Shown here piece after piece: positions 51,873 through 60,294 of a stretch of DNA of 64,000 nucleotides. Under the pieces are notes generated by a model. The model was not told where the DNA came from, ran no database searches, and saw nothing but the letters and a program-made list of their open reading frames with translations. Each line of letters starts with the position of its first letter. Within the stretch, counting starts at the first letter, position 1. This stretch comes from Streptomyces sp. SID13726 (GTDB taxonomy: Bacteria > Actinomycetota > Actinomycetes > Streptomycetales > Streptomycetaceae). The stretch lies in the NCBI RefSeq assembly GCF_010548375.1, contig NZ_JAAGLY010000004.1, forward strand, positions 1 through 64,000, in the 5' to 3' direction. The position numbers were made by a program, and so were the translations under genes.

Positions 51873-52227
51873 GGATCTCCAGGCGGTGTCCGCTCGGGTC
51901 GTCGAAGTAGGTGCCCCGGCCGCCGTCGTTGCGGTTGATCTCGCCGGGGCGGCGGTGGAAGGGGTCCGCCCAGTACGTCAGCCCCGCCTCCTCGATACGC
52001 CCGAAGATCGTGTCGAACTCGCCCTCGGAGACGAGGAACGCGTAGTGCTGCGGTGTGATGTCGCCGGAGGCGTCGGCGAAGTCGAGGGTCACGCCGTTCG
52101 GGATCTCCACGGGGACGAAGGGGCCGTACTCCGGGCTCACCTCCAGGCCCAGGATGTCGGCCAGGAAGCGGGCCGAGGCGTGCTTGTCGTGTGCGGCGAC
52201 GATGGTGTGGTTCAGCTGAACGGTCAT
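51844..52227 (-). CDS. VOC (glyoxalase/bleomycin-resistance fold) protein
   Basis: This 127-aa protein has the paired beta-alpha-beta-beta-beta modules of the VOC superfamily. Candidate metal ligands are H7 in LNHTIVAAHDK, the His in PQHYAFLVS and the Glu in GHRLEILTRPYG. VOC members are dioxygenases, isomerases or drug-binding proteins, and no specific role can be given. It is divergent from the iron-uptake operon; its start lies about 110 bp from that operon's first gene. Confidence 0.88.
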   Translation of the reverse strand: MTVQLNHTIVAAHDKHASARFLADILGLEVSPEYGPFVPVEIPNGVTLDFADASGDITPQHYAFLVSEGEFDTIFGRIEEAGLTYWADPFHRRPGEINRNDGGRGTYFDDPSGHRLEILTRPYGSGS

Positions 52228-52264
52228 CGTGACCTCCTCGTCCCGACGATACTCCGGGACCGGT

Positions 52265-52283
52265 TAAGGTAAGCCTTGCCTTA
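52265..52283. promoter_or_regulatory. Iron box (DmdR/DtxR-type operator) of the siderophore uptake operon
   Basis: TAAGGTAAGCCTTGCCTTA is a 19-bp interrupted palindrome agreeing with the actinobacterial iron box (TTAGGTTAGGCTCACCTAA). It lies 57 bp before the binding-protein GTG. Iron-loaded DmdR1/DtxR would repress here. Confidence 0.82.
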
Positions 52284-52339
52284 GCAAAGCGACGGCAGTG
52301 CATCAATACCTCAGCGAACCAGTACCTCCCGGAGCAGCA

Positions 52340-53398
52340 GTGCGTACAGCAGCAGTGAAGGCCCTCGTGGCCGCGACCGTCGTCGGAGGGCTGCTGTCCG
52401 GCTGTTCGTCGTCCGACAGCGGCAGCGGCAGCAGCGGCGCCGAGAAGAAGGCCGCCGGTGACCGCAACCCGGTGATGGGCGCCTCCACCGGCCCCTCCGC
52501 CGCCCCGAGCACCCTCGCCGCCGGCATGGGCTCCGACCAGGACACCGACGGCACCTTCCCGCGGACGGTCACCCACTTCGAGGGAAGCACCACGCTCAAG
52601 AGCGAGCCGAAGAGGATCGCCGTGCTCAGCACGGGTCAGATCGACGACCTGCTCTCCCTCGGTGTCGTCCCCACCGCCACCACCCGCGCCGACAACGCCG
52701 GACTCGTGCCCGACTACCTCGCGGACGCCTTCCCTGCGGACAAGAAGCGGCTCGCCGGCATGACCGACGCGGGCACCCGGCAGGCCCCCAACCTGGAGAC
52801 CCTCGCCGCCGCGAAGCCCGACCTCATCCTCGCCAACGACTCCCTCGGCGACCTCTACCCCAAGCTCTCGAAGATCGCGCCCACCGTGATCACCGCGGGC
52901 AACGGCATCAACTGGAAGCGCGACCTGCTGCTCGTCGGCGACGCGCTCGGCAAGGGCCGGGCGGCGCAGAAGCTCCTCGACGGCATCGTGGCCGACGCCG
53001 GGACGAAGGGGCAGCGGGTCCAGGGCGACCCGACCGTCTCCATGGTCCGCTTCACCCCGGACCGCACCCGGATGTTCGGCGTCTCCTCCTTCACCGGGTC
53101 CATCGCCGTCGACATGGGCCTCGCACGGCCCAAGTCCCAGCAGTTCAAGGCCATTTCGGAGGATGTCGGCGCGGAGAGCATCGACACCGCGGACGGCGAC
53201 TGGATCTTCTACTCCGTGCAGGGCGACGCGTCCAGGACTGACGCGGCGAGTGTGGTGGCCGGGCCGCTGTGGAAGTCGATGAAGGCGGTGCGGGCCGGAC
53301 AGGCGGTGAAGGTCGACGACGACCCCTGGTACCTCAACGCCGGTCCGACCGCCGCACGTCTGGTGATCTCGGAACTCGCCGAGCACCTCGGCGCGTGA
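52340..53398 (+). CDS. Iron-siderophore ABC transporter substrate-binding lipoprotein
   Basis: This protein of about 352 aa starts at GTG with GGAG five bases upstream. The lipobox LLSGC places the lipid-modified Cys at residue 22, followed by a Ser/Gly linker. The FepB/FhuD-like fold has the typical opening PKRIAVLSTGQIDDLLSLGV, the class III connecting helix and KPDLILANDSLG. It binds a ferric siderophore outside the membrane. An iron box precedes it, and it is coupled by GTGA to the first permease. Confidence 0.92.
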   Translation: MRTAAVKALVAATVVGGLLSGCSSSDSGSGSSGAEKKAAGDRNPVMGASTGPSAAPSTLAAGMGSDQDTDGTFPRTVTHFEGSTTLKSEPKRIAVLSTGQIDDLLSLGVVPTATTRADNAGLVPDYLADAFPADKKRLAGMTDAGTRQAPNLETLAAAKPDLILANDSLGDLYPKLSKIAPTVITAGNGINWKRDLLLVGDALGKGRAAQKLLDGIVADAGTKGQRVQGDPTVSMVRFTPDRTRMFGVSSFTGSIAVDMGLARPKSQQFKAISEDVGAESIDTADGDWIFYSVQGDASRTDAASVVAGPLWKSMKAVRAGQAVKVDDDPWYLNAGPTAARLVISELAEHLGA

Positions 53399-54384
53399 GC
53401 CCGAGAAGCCTCGCCTGGCCGGCGGCCGTCCTCGCGGTGGCCGCCGCCGGCGTGCTCAGCCTCGCCGTGGGCACGCGCGCGGTGCCGCTGTCCGCCGTCG
53501 TGGACGCCCTGCTGCACGGCGGCGGTTCGCCGGACGCGCTCGTCGTACGGTCCCTGCGCCTGCCCCGCACCGAGATCGGGCTCACCGCCGGGGCCGCCCT
53601 CGGTGTCGCGGGCGCCGCGCTCCAGGCCGTCACCCGCAACCCCCGCCCCGACCCCGGCATCCTCGGGCTGAGCCAGGGCGCGGCGGCGGGCGTCGTACTC
53701 GCCATCGGCCTCGGGCTCGCCGACGGCTTCTCCGGGTACGTCTGGTACGCCTTCGCCGGTGCGGTGGCCGCCGCCTGCCTGGTGTACGGCATCGCCGCGC
53801 GCGGGCGGGGCGGGGCGTCGCCGGTGAAGCTGGCGCTGGCCGGAACCGCCTTGTCGGCGATGACCGCGGGCGGGACGACCGTGGTGCTGACGTCCAGTTC
53901 GGCCACGCTGGACCAGTTCCGGTTCTGGCAGGTCGGTTCCCTCAGCGGACGCGACGCCGGGACCGTCGTACGCATGCTGCCGTTTCTGCTGGTCGGAGCC
54001 CTGCTGGTGCTGGCGTGCGCCCGGGGTCTCGACGCGCTGGCCCTCGGCGACGAGACGGCCCGGGCGCTGGGGCACCGGGTTTCGCTGGTACGGGGGTCCG
54101 CGGCGCTCGGCGCGACGCTGCTGACCGCGGCGGCGGTGGCCGCGGCGGGACCGATCGCGTTCGTGGGCCTCGCGGTGCCGCATCTGGCCCGGCGGGTCGT
54201 GTCGGGCGGGCATCGGGCGGTACTGCCGCTGTCCGCGCTGTTCGGGGCGGCGTTGCTGGTGGCGGCGGATGTGGCGGGACGGGTGGTGCGGGCCCCCGCG
54301 GAGGTGCCGGCGGGTGTGATGACGGCGTTGGTGGGGGTGCCGGTGCTGGTGTTTCTCGTACGGCGTCGGGGGGCTGTTTCGTGA
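53395..54384 (+). CDS. Iron-siderophore ABC transporter permease 1 (FecCD family)
   Basis: This 329-aa permease starts at GTG overlapping the binding-protein stop (53395-53398). It has about nine to ten helices with the FecCD motifs RLPRTEIGLTAGAALGVAGA, LQAVTRNPRPDPGILGLSQG and GPIAFVGLAVPHLARRVV, the last being the loop that contacts the ATPase. It should pair with the next gene product as a heterodimeric channel. Confidence 0.92.
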   Translation: MSPRSLAWPAAVLAVAAAGVLSLAVGTRAVPLSAVVDALLHGGGSPDALVVRSLRLPRTEIGLTAGAALGVAGAALQAVTRNPRPDPGILGLSQGAAAGVVLAIGLGLADGFSGYVWYAFAGAVAAACLVYGIAARGRGGASPVKLALAGTALSAMTAGGTTVVLTSSSATLDQFRFWQVGSLSGRDAGTVVRMLPFLLVGALLVLACARGLDALALGDETARALGHRVSLVRGSAALGATLLTAAAVAAAGPIAFVGLAVPHLARRVVSGGHRAVLPLSALFGAALLVAADVAGRVVRAPAEVPAGVMTALVGVPVLVFLVRRRGAVS

Positions 54385-55577
54385 AGGGGGCTCGGCGTGA
54401 GGGTGCGCGTACGGAGGTGCCACTTCAGGTGGTCTCGCGGCTGCGGGTGCGTCGTGGCCGGCCGCGCAGTTCCCCGCGCCCCTGGGTGGGTACGGCTGGA
54501 CTTTCTTCGACTGCACCCGGTCAGGGTCAACCCCCACCGGCCCGTGCTCGCACCACGACCGTCCTCCGCCCTCACCCCCGCGTCTCCCTCCTCGTGCATC
54601 GTCGTTCCGTGGCCGTCGCCCTGGCCCTCATCGGCCTCCTCCTCACCGCCATGACCGCCTCCGCCTCCCTCGGCCAGACCTACATCGCGCCCGCGGACGT
54701 GTGGCACACCCTCCGTACCGGCACCGGCCCCTACGACCTCGTCGTGGGCGAACTCCGTGTCCCCCGCATCGCGCTCGGCGCCCTGCTGGGCGCCGCCCTC
54801 GGGCTGGCCGGGGCGCTGATCCAGACCGTCACCCGGAATCCGCTGGCCAGTCCTGACGTGATCGGCGTGGGGCACGGTGCCGCCGCTGCCACCGTGCTCG
54901 CGCTCTCGACCGGGGTCGTGTCCTCGCCCGGCGCGCTGCCGGCCGTCTCCGTCGTGGGCGGACTCCTCGCGGCGGCCCTCGTGTACGTGCTGGCCTGGCG
55001 GCGCGGGATGCAGGCGAGCCGGTTCGTGCTCACCGGGGTCGGGATCGGAGTCGCGCTGTCGGCCGTGGTGCAGCTGTATCTCACCGACTCCGAGCTGGAG
55101 GCCGCCGAGCAGGTCAAGCTGTGGCTCACCGGCAGCCTCAACGGGCGGGGCTGGGAGCAGGCGGCGCCCCTCACCGTCGTACTCCTGCTGTGTCTGCCCG
55201 CGCTGGTGTGGGCGAGCAGGGCGGCGCGACCGCTCGGGCTGGACCCGGACACCGCCGCCGCGCTCGGGGTGCGGGTGGACCGGGCGCGGCTCGGGCTGAC
55301 CGTGCTGGGGGTCGTGCTCGCCGCCACCGCGACCGGGGCGGCCGGACCGATCGGGTTCGTCGCACTGACCTCACCGCAGCTGGCCCGACGACTCACCCGG
55401 ACGCCTCAACTGCCCCTTCTGTGCTCGGCGTTGACGGGCGCGGTGGTACTGGTCGCCGCCGATCTCGCGGCCCGGACCCTGCTGCCTCCGCTGGAGATCC
55501 CGGTGGGCGCGCTGACCTCGCTGGTCGGGGGGCCGTATCTGCTGTGGCTGCTGGGGCGGCGGGGGGCTGTGCGCTGA
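54381..55577 (+). CDS. Iron-siderophore ABC transporter permease 2 (FecCD family) with unusual N-terminal extension
   Basis: This 398-aa permease starts at GTG 54381, overlapping the stop of permease 1. The core from about residue 75 is normal FecCD (RVPRIALGALLGAALGLAGA, IQTVTRNPLASPDVIGVGHG, GPIGFVALTSPQLARRLTR). The first 75 or so residues are Arg/Pro-rich low complexity, absent from ordinary family members, and include a 26-bp sequence repeated exactly in the kinase gene at 15466-15491. A later start near the first helix would drop them. No ATPase gene follows, so the transporter must borrow one from elsewhere. Confidence 0.9.
   Translation: MKGARREGARTEVPLQVVSRLRVRRGRPRSSPRPWVGTAGLSSTAPGQGQPPPARARTTTVLRPHPRVSLLVHRRSVAVALALIGLLLTAMTASASLGQTYIAPADVWHTLRTGTGPYDLVVGELRVPRIALGALLGAALGLAGALIQTVTRNPLASPDVIGVGHGAAAATVLALSTGVVSSPGALPAVSVVGGLLAAALVYVLAWRRGMQASRFVLTGVGIGVALSAVVQLYLTDSELEAAEQVKLWLTGSLNGRGWEQAAPLTVVLLLCLPALVWASRAARPLGLDPDTAAALGVRVDRARLGLTVLGVVLAATATGAAGPIGFVALTSPQLARRLTRTPQLPLLCSALTGAVVLVAADLAARTLLPPLEIPVGALTSLVGGPYLLWLLGRRGAVR
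54460..54485 (+). repeat. Copy 2 of the 26-bp repeat, inside permease 2
   Basis: This copy is identical over 26 bp to the minus strand of 15466-15491 (core CGCAGTTCCCCGCGCCCC). Here it is read in another frame as RPRSSPRPW, so the shared DNA cannot reflect a shared protein motif. Confidence 0.85.
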
Positions 55578-55722
55578 CTTGGGCGGGGACGGGGACGGGA
55601 GGGTCGTAGCGGAGAGGGGGCGCGGGGGGCCCTAGCGGAAGGGGGGGCGTGGCCGAAGGGCTCACGGACAGCCGTAGCCACCGGCACCGGTCACGGCGGG
55701 GACGCAGGTCGCCGTCGTACGC

Positions 55723-55755
55723 CGAAGGGCCCCGGCGCGCGGCCGGGGCCCTTCG
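55723..55755. terminator. Strong hairpin terminator between permease 2 and the alcohol dehydrogenase gene
   Basis: CGAAGGGCCCCGGC (55723-55736), loop GCGCG, and GCCGGGGCCCTTCG (55742-55755) give a perfect 14-bp stem followed by TCTT. It lies between convergent genes. Confidence 0.88.
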
Positions 55756-55776
55756 TCTTGAGCGATCGGTGTCGGA

Positions 55777-56817
55777 TCAGATCGTCGCCGTGTCGATCAC
55801 GAAGCGGTAGCGCACGTCGCTGTTGACCACGCGCTCGTACGCGTCGTTGATCTCGGACGCGGCGATCAGCTCGATCTCCGCGCCGATGCCGTGCCCCGCG
55901 CAGAAGTCCAGCATCTCCTGGGTCTCGGCGATGCCGCCGATGGCCGAACCGGCGAGGGTCTTGCTGCCGCCGATGAGGGAGAAGAGGTTCAGGGAGACCG
56001 GCTCCTCGGGGGCGCCGACGTTCACCAGGGCGCCGCCCGCCTTGAGCAGGCCGAGGTAGCCGCCGAAGTCGAGGGGCGCGGAGACCGTGGAGAGGATCAG
56101 GTCGAAGGAGCCGGCCAGCTCCTTGAACGTGTTCTCGTCGCTGGTCGCGTAGTAGTGGTCGGCGCCCAGCTTGAGGCCGTCGTCCTTCTTGCGCAGCGAC
56201 TGGGAGAGGACGGTGACCTCGGCGCCCAGCGCGTGCGCGATCTTGACGCCCATGTGGCCAAGGCCGCCCAGGCCGATCACGGCGACCTTCTTGCCGGGGG
56301 CGGCGCCCCAGCGCTTGAGCGGGGAGTACGTGGTGATGCCGGCGCACAGCAGCGGGGCGGCCACGTCGAGGGAGAGGCCGTCCGGGATGCGGACGACGTA
56401 GTTCTCGTCGACGACGACCTTCTCGGAGTAGCCGCCGTAGGTGGGCTCGCCGTCCTTGCCGATGGCGTTGTACGTGCCGACGCCACCGCCGGTGCAGTGC
56501 TGCTCCTGGCCGGCCTTGCAGTTCTCGCACTCACGGCAGGAGTCGACGAGGCAGCCGACGCCCACGCGGTCGCCGACCTTGTACTTGGTGACGCCGGGGC
56601 CGACCTCGGAGACGACGCCTGCGATCTCGTGGCCCGGGACCATCGGGAAGATGGCCTCGCCCCAGCCCTCACGGGCCTGGTGGATGTCGGAGTGGCAGAT
56701 GCCCGCGAACTTGATGTCGATCAGCACGTCGTGCTCGCGGACCGCACGGCGCTCGATGGTGGTGCGCTCCAGGGGGGCCTTCGCGGCGGGTGCGGCGTAT
56801 GCGGCGACAGTGGTCAT
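55777..56817 (-). CDS. Zinc-dependent NAD(P) alcohol/aldehyde dehydrogenase (YahK/cinnamyl-alcohol type)
   Basis: This 346-aa protein starts [16 protein letters not shown] after CTAGGAGAACC. The catalytic zinc site is Cys in [11 protein letters not shown], His-Glu in [10 protein letters not shown] and a later Cys in [12 protein letters not shown]. The structural zinc is held by the four Cys of [16 protein letters not shown], and the Rossmann motif is [13 protein letters not shown]. Members reduce many aldehydes with NADPH. The XRE-family gene starting 183 bp away on the other strand probably regulates it, a frequent Streptomyces arrangement. Confidence 0.93.
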   Translation of the reverse strand: MTTVAAYAAPAAKAPLERTTIERRAVREHDVLIDIKFAGICHSDIHQAREGWGEAIFPMVPGHEIAGVVSEVGPGVTKYKVGDRVGVGCLVDSCRECENCKAGQEQHCTGGGVGTYNAIGKDGEPTYGGYSEKVVVDENYVVRIPDGLSLDVAAPLLCAGITTYSPLKRWGAAPGKKVAVIGLGGLGHMGVKIAHALGAEVTVLSQSLRKKDDGLKLGADHYYATSDENTFKELAGSFDLILSTVSAPLDFGGYLGLLKAGGALVNVGAPEEPVSLNLFSLIGGSKTLAGSAIGGIAETQEMLDFCAGHGIGAEIELIAASEINDAYERVVNSDVRYRFVIDTATI

Positions 56818-57000
56818 GCCGGGGGTTCTCCTAGCGGGGGGTCCGTGCCCGGCTGCCTTCTGTCTGTCCATCCGTCCGGGCACGGTCACCAGCCTGCCCC
56901 ATGAATCGCGATCCACCCAGGTCACGGCTCTGCGTACGTCCGCTGGTCCTACTACTGGCGGGGACAGGATCGCAGGCGTACGACCATGAATACTTGACGT

Positions 57001-57912
57001 ATGGACGAGAGGGCCGAGATGGCCGAGGAACTGCCCGGAAGCGGCTCACTGGACCGGCGTGCCGAGCTCAGCGAGTTTCTGCGCACCCGGCGGGCCCGGC
57101 TGAAGCCGGAGGACGTGGGGCTGCCGGACTTCGGGCGGCACCGCAGAGTGCCGGGGCTCAGGCGCGAGGAGCTGGCGCAGCTGGCGGGCGTGTCCGTGGC
57201 GTACTACACCCGTCTGGAGCAGGGCAACGGACGGAACGTCTCGTCGGAGGTCCTGGACGCCATCGCCCGCGCGCTGCGGCTGACCGACGCCGAGCACGCG
57301 CATCTCACCCATCTGGCCAGGCCCAAGCAGCGCAAGAAGAAGGCGACGGCGCGGACCGAGCAGGTGCGCGGGACCGTGCGGCAGCTGGTGGACTCGATCG
57401 AGGTCCCCGCGTACATCAGTGGCCGGCACGCGGACATCCTGGCCTGGAACCGGATGGCGGCGGCGGTGTTCGGGGACTGGTCGGAGCTGCCGGTGCAGGA
57501 GCGGAACTGGGCGCGGCTGGTCTTTCTCAGGCCCGAGTACCGCGAGCTGTTCGTGCCGTGGGAGCAGAAGGCGTACGACGTCGTCAGCAGCCTGCGCATG
57601 TCCGCGGGCTGTCACCCGGACGATCCCCGGCTGTCGGCGCTGATCGGGGAGCTCTCCGTGAAGAGCGAGGAGTTCAGGCGGCTGTGGGCCACGCACGACG
57701 TCAAGGAGAAGAGCCACGGTGTCAAGCAGCTGCGCCATCCCCTGGTGGGTGAGCTGACCCTGAACTTCGAGTCGTTCCCGCTCTCGGACGGCTCGGAGCA
57801 GGTCCTGGTCACCTACCATGCCGACCCGGGGTCGCCGTCGGCGGAGGCGCTGCGGCTGCTGGCGAGCTGGGGCGCGGACGCGACCCGGGCGGGGGAGTCC
57901 GCGCGGCCGTGA
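57001..57912 (+). CDS. XRE-type regulator with MmyB-like ligand-binding domain
   Basis: This 303-aa protein has an N-terminal helix-turn-helix ([23 protein letters not shown], about residues 52-74). A C-terminal PAS-like MmyB domain (about 115-290) follows, with [17 protein letters not shown] and [14 protein letters not shown], which in the family binds a fatty-acid-like ligand. The ATG at 57001 has no ribosome-binding site. An ATG at 57019 has AGAGGG five bases upstream and may be the true start. It is divergent from the alcohol dehydrogenase gene and likely controls it. Confidence 0.92.
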   Translation: MDERAEMAEELPGSGSLDRRAELSEFLRTRRARLKPEDVGLPDFGRHRRVPGLRREELAQLAGVSVAYYTRLEQGNGRNVSSEVLDAIARALRLTDAEHAHLTHLARPKQRKKKATARTEQVRGTVRQLVDSIEVPAYISGRHADILAWNRMAAAVFGDWSELPVQERNWARLVFLRPEYRELFVPWEQKAYDVVSSLRMSAGCHPDDPRLSALIGELSVKSEEFRRLWATHDVKEKSHGVKQLRHPLVGELTLNFESFPLSDGSEQVLVTYHADPGSPSAEALRLLASWGADATRAGESARP

Positions 57913-57937
57913 GACGGCCCACCGTGAGACGGCCGGT

Positions 57938-58708
57938 TCACCCCTGATACGGCGGGGCCGCTCCCCAGTTCCACTTCGGTACCGGCTGCTCGGCGGGCGG
58001 CTTGGCATCCGGGCCGGAGAAGTGGACGGCGAGCCGGGTGCCCCACTCCACGTAGGCGAGGAACGCCGAGCGGAACTCCGCGTCGGTGGGCAGGCCCGCC
58101 TCGTCGGCCGCGTCCTGGATGAGGTTCACCCAGCGGCGGCGCTGCGGTTCGGTGATGCCGCGGCCCATGTGCTTGGCGACCATGTGGCCGTGGCCACCCT
58201 GGGTCTCGGAGTAGGCGGACGGGCCGCCGAAGACCTCGGCGAGCCAGAGGGCGACATGCTCGGCGTGCTCGGGTGCGAGGCCCTCGAACACCGGGGCCAG
58301 GATGTCGTCGGCGAGGACCTTCTCGTAGAACACCGTGGTCAGCTTGGCGAAGGCCTCGGTGCCGCCCGCCCAGGCGTACAGCGTGGGCAGGGCGGCGCCC
58401 CGGCCGCGGACCGTCGTCGGCTTGTAGTGGCGCATTTCGTCGATGTTCGCGATGTACGGCCGGATCTCGGCGAGGAAGTCCGGGAACAGCTCCGACTCAC
58501 GGAACCCCTCCAGGTGGTCCGTGGTCGAGGTCCAGGTGATGCGCAGGACGTAGTGCTCGAAGTCCTCCTCGCAGCGCGCCAGTTCGTAGTCGACGCACTG
58601 CGGGGCGGCCGCCAGCTGGTTCGCGGCGTGGGTGTAGGCGGACAGGAACTCCGCCGAGCGGTCTTCCGGGATGCGGTAACGGATGTACTCGACGGTGTGT
58701 GTGGTCAT
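57938..58708 (-). CDS. Fusion of an ABM monooxygenase-like domain with a group II truncated hemoglobin
   Basis: This 256-aa protein starts MTTHTVEYIRYRIP. Residues about 1-100 are an antibiotic-biosynthesis-monooxygenase (ABM) ferredoxin-like domain. Residues about 115-245 are a group II (GlbO-type) truncated hemoglobin with LYAWAGGTEAFAKLTTVFYEKV, the proximal-His region GGHGHMVAKHMGRGI and a Trp on the following helix (RRRWVNLI). A chimera of this design has been described from Streptomyces avermitilis. Oxygen, NO or peroxide chemistry with a quinone-like substrate is suspected, not proven. Cytoplasmic, single gene, 65 bp from the NTF2-like gene. Confidence 0.9.
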   Translation of the reverse strand: MTTHTVEYIRYRIPEDRSAEFLSAYTHAANQLAAAPQCVDYELARCEEDFEHYVLRITWTSTTDHLEGFRESELFPDFLAEIRPYIANIDEMRHYKPTTVRGRGAALPTLYAWAGGTEAFAKLTTVFYEKVLADDILAPVFEGLAPEHAEHVALWLAEVFGGPSAYSETQGGHGHMVAKHMGRGITEPQRRRWVNLIQDAADEAGLPTDAEFRSAFLAYVEWGTRLAVHFSGPDAKPPAEQPVPKWNWGAAPPYQG

Positions 58709-58772
58709 GCCCTCACACAAACACGGACGCCCTGCCGGAGGCTCCCCCTCCGACACCCCGTTCGCTGTGGGC

Positions 58773-59225
58773 TCACCCCGCCCGGGTCGGCTCGGGTGGG
58801 GCGCCGGTGAGGGCGCCGGTGTCGAGGTAGCGGATCTCGTAGAGGCGTTCGGTGAACCTCCAGCCGTCCGGGGTGCGCCGGTAGCGGTCGTGGTACAGGG
58901 AGTGGTTGCTGTGCGAGGTGCCGTCACGCAGCCGTCCGAACTCCACGATGTACGCCCGTCCGTACGCGCTGTCGCCGTCGACCCGGACCACTCCCGGGTG
59001 CGCGGTCTGCACGAAGTACTCCCACCGGCTCCGCAGCCGTTCGATGCCCTCGCGGATCTCCTCGGGCCCGGTGAACCGGACGTCGGCGGCGGGTATCCGC
59101 AGGACGCCGTCCTCGGTGAACAGGGCCGCCAGACGGTCGTAGTCGCGCATCATGCCCGCGTCGCTGAACTCGCCGGGCAGTACCTGGATCTCGATACGGT
59201 CGGCAACGGTCTGTAGGTCGGTCAT
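58773..59225 (-). CDS. SnoaL/NTF2-like small protein
   Basis: This 150-aa protein has the cone-shaped NTF2 fold pattern: MRDYDRLAALFTEDGVLRIP at the start, FTGPEEIREGIERL, and strands HSNHSLYHDRYRRTPDGWRFTERLYEIRYL at the end. It may be an enzyme (SnoaL-type cyclase or hydrolase) or a ligand-binding protein. It is divergent, across 104 bp, from an ECF sigma gene whose own C-terminus is also NTF2-like, so it may be a target or partner. Confidence 0.85.
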   Translation of the reverse strand: MTDLQTVADRIEIQVLPGEFSDAGMMRDYDRLAALFTEDGVLRIPAADVRFTGPEEIREGIERLRSRWEYFVQTAHPGVVRVDGDSAYGRAYIVEFGRLRDGTSHSNHSLYHDRYRRTPDGWRFTERLYEIRYLDTGALTGAPPEPTRAG

Positions 59226-59329
59226 GGACCCTCCTCGGTCTCATCTCCACGACGACCCGGCCCCGCAGAATGTGAGGACCTCACCTTTCGGGGCGCTGTC
59301 CCGTCGTACCGGTGAAGGAGGCGACCTGT

Positions 59330-60229
59330 ATGGACACACCGTCCGAGCCGGCCCTGAGCGCGATCATGGGTGAGCGGCGCCGGCTGATCAATCTCGCGTA
59401 CCGGCTCCTCGGGTCCCTGGCGGACGCCGAGGACGTGGTGCAGGAGACGTACGTCCGCTGGTACGCGATGTCCCCCGGGCAGCAGGCGGCGATCAGGTCG
59501 CCGGGTGCCTGGCTGACGACGGTCGCCGGGCGGATCTGCCTCGACGTACTCGGCTCGGCGCGGGCCCGGCGGGAACGGTACGTGGGCGCATGGCTCCCCG
59601 AACCCCTGCCGGACAGCACGGAGTTGACGCAGCCCCCGCCGGACCCGGCCGACCGGGTCACCCTCGACGAGTCGCTCTCCATGGCCTTCCTCGTCCTGCT
59701 GGAGTCGATGACCCCGGCCGAGCGGGTGGCCTTCGTCCTCCACGACGTCTTCCGCTACCCCTTCACCGACGTGGCCGCGATCGTCGGCCGCACCCCTGCG
59801 GCCTGCCGCCAACTGGCGGTATCTGCCCGCCGCAGGGTCCGCGAGGCCCAGCCCGTCCCATCCTCGCGCCCCCGACACACCGCGGTGATCCGCGACTTCA
59901 AGGAAGCCTGGCAGTCCAAGGACATCAACGCCCTCATCCACCTCCTCGACCCGAACGCCACCGCCACAAGCGACGGCGGCGGCCACGTCGCCGCCCTCCC
60001 CCACCCCCTCCAAGGCGCCGAACAGATCGCCCACTTCTTCACCCACCTGCTCACCGCCGCCCCGACCCTCCACATCACGGAACGCACGGTCAACGGCCAA
60101 CCGGGCCTGGTCGTCGAACTGGACGGCCGGGTCGAGGCGGTCCTCGCCTTCGAGGTGGCGGAGGAACAGGTACGGCGGATCTGGGCGATGAGGAATCCGG
60201 AGAAGCTGCGGTCCTGGACGGCGGGTTAG
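59330..60229 (+). CDS. ECF sigma factor with NTF2-like C-terminal domain (SigJ/ECF41 type)
   Basis: This 299-aa protein starts at ATG 59330 after GAAGGAGG. Region 2 is RRRLINLAYRLLGSLADAEDVVQETYVRWY, region 4 is LLESMTPAERVAFVLHDVFRYPFTDVAAIVGRTPAACRQL, and residues about 180-295 form a SnoaL/NTF2-like domain (VIRDFKEAWQSKDINALIHLL). In this class that domain takes the place of an anti-sigma factor and tunes activity. A 13-bp palindrome, GTGAGGACCTCAC (59272-59284), lies in the divergent promoter. The target regulon is probably the adjacent NTF2-like gene and its own gene (inference). Confidence 0.92.
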   Translation: MDTPSEPALSAIMGERRRLINLAYRLLGSLADAEDVVQETYVRWYAMSPGQQAAIRSPGAWLTTVAGRICLDVLGSARARRERYVGAWLPEPLPDSTELTQPPPDPADRVTLDESLSMAFLVLLESMTPAERVAFVLHDVFRYPFTDVAAIVGRTPAACRQLAVSARRRVREAQPVPSSRPRHTAVIRDFKEAWQSKDINALIHLLDPNATATSDGGGHVAALPHPLQGAEQIAHFFTHLLTAAPTLHITERTVNGQPGLVVELDGRVEAVLAFEVAEEQVRRIWAMRNPEKLRSWTAG

Positions 60230-60239
60230 GACACGGAGA

Positions 60240-60272
60240 AGGCCCGCCGAAAGCGGTGCTTCCGGCGGGCCT
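60240..60272. terminator. Bidirectional hairpin terminator between the sigma factor and subtilase genes
   Basis: A 15-bp stem with one mismatch is formed by 60240-60254 and 60258-60272 (AGGCCCGCCG... / ...CGGCGGGCCT) around a 3-base loop, between convergent genes. TTCTC follows on the minus strand. Confidence 0.85.
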
Positions 60273-60294
60273 CTCAACTACTGGGCGCTACGCG

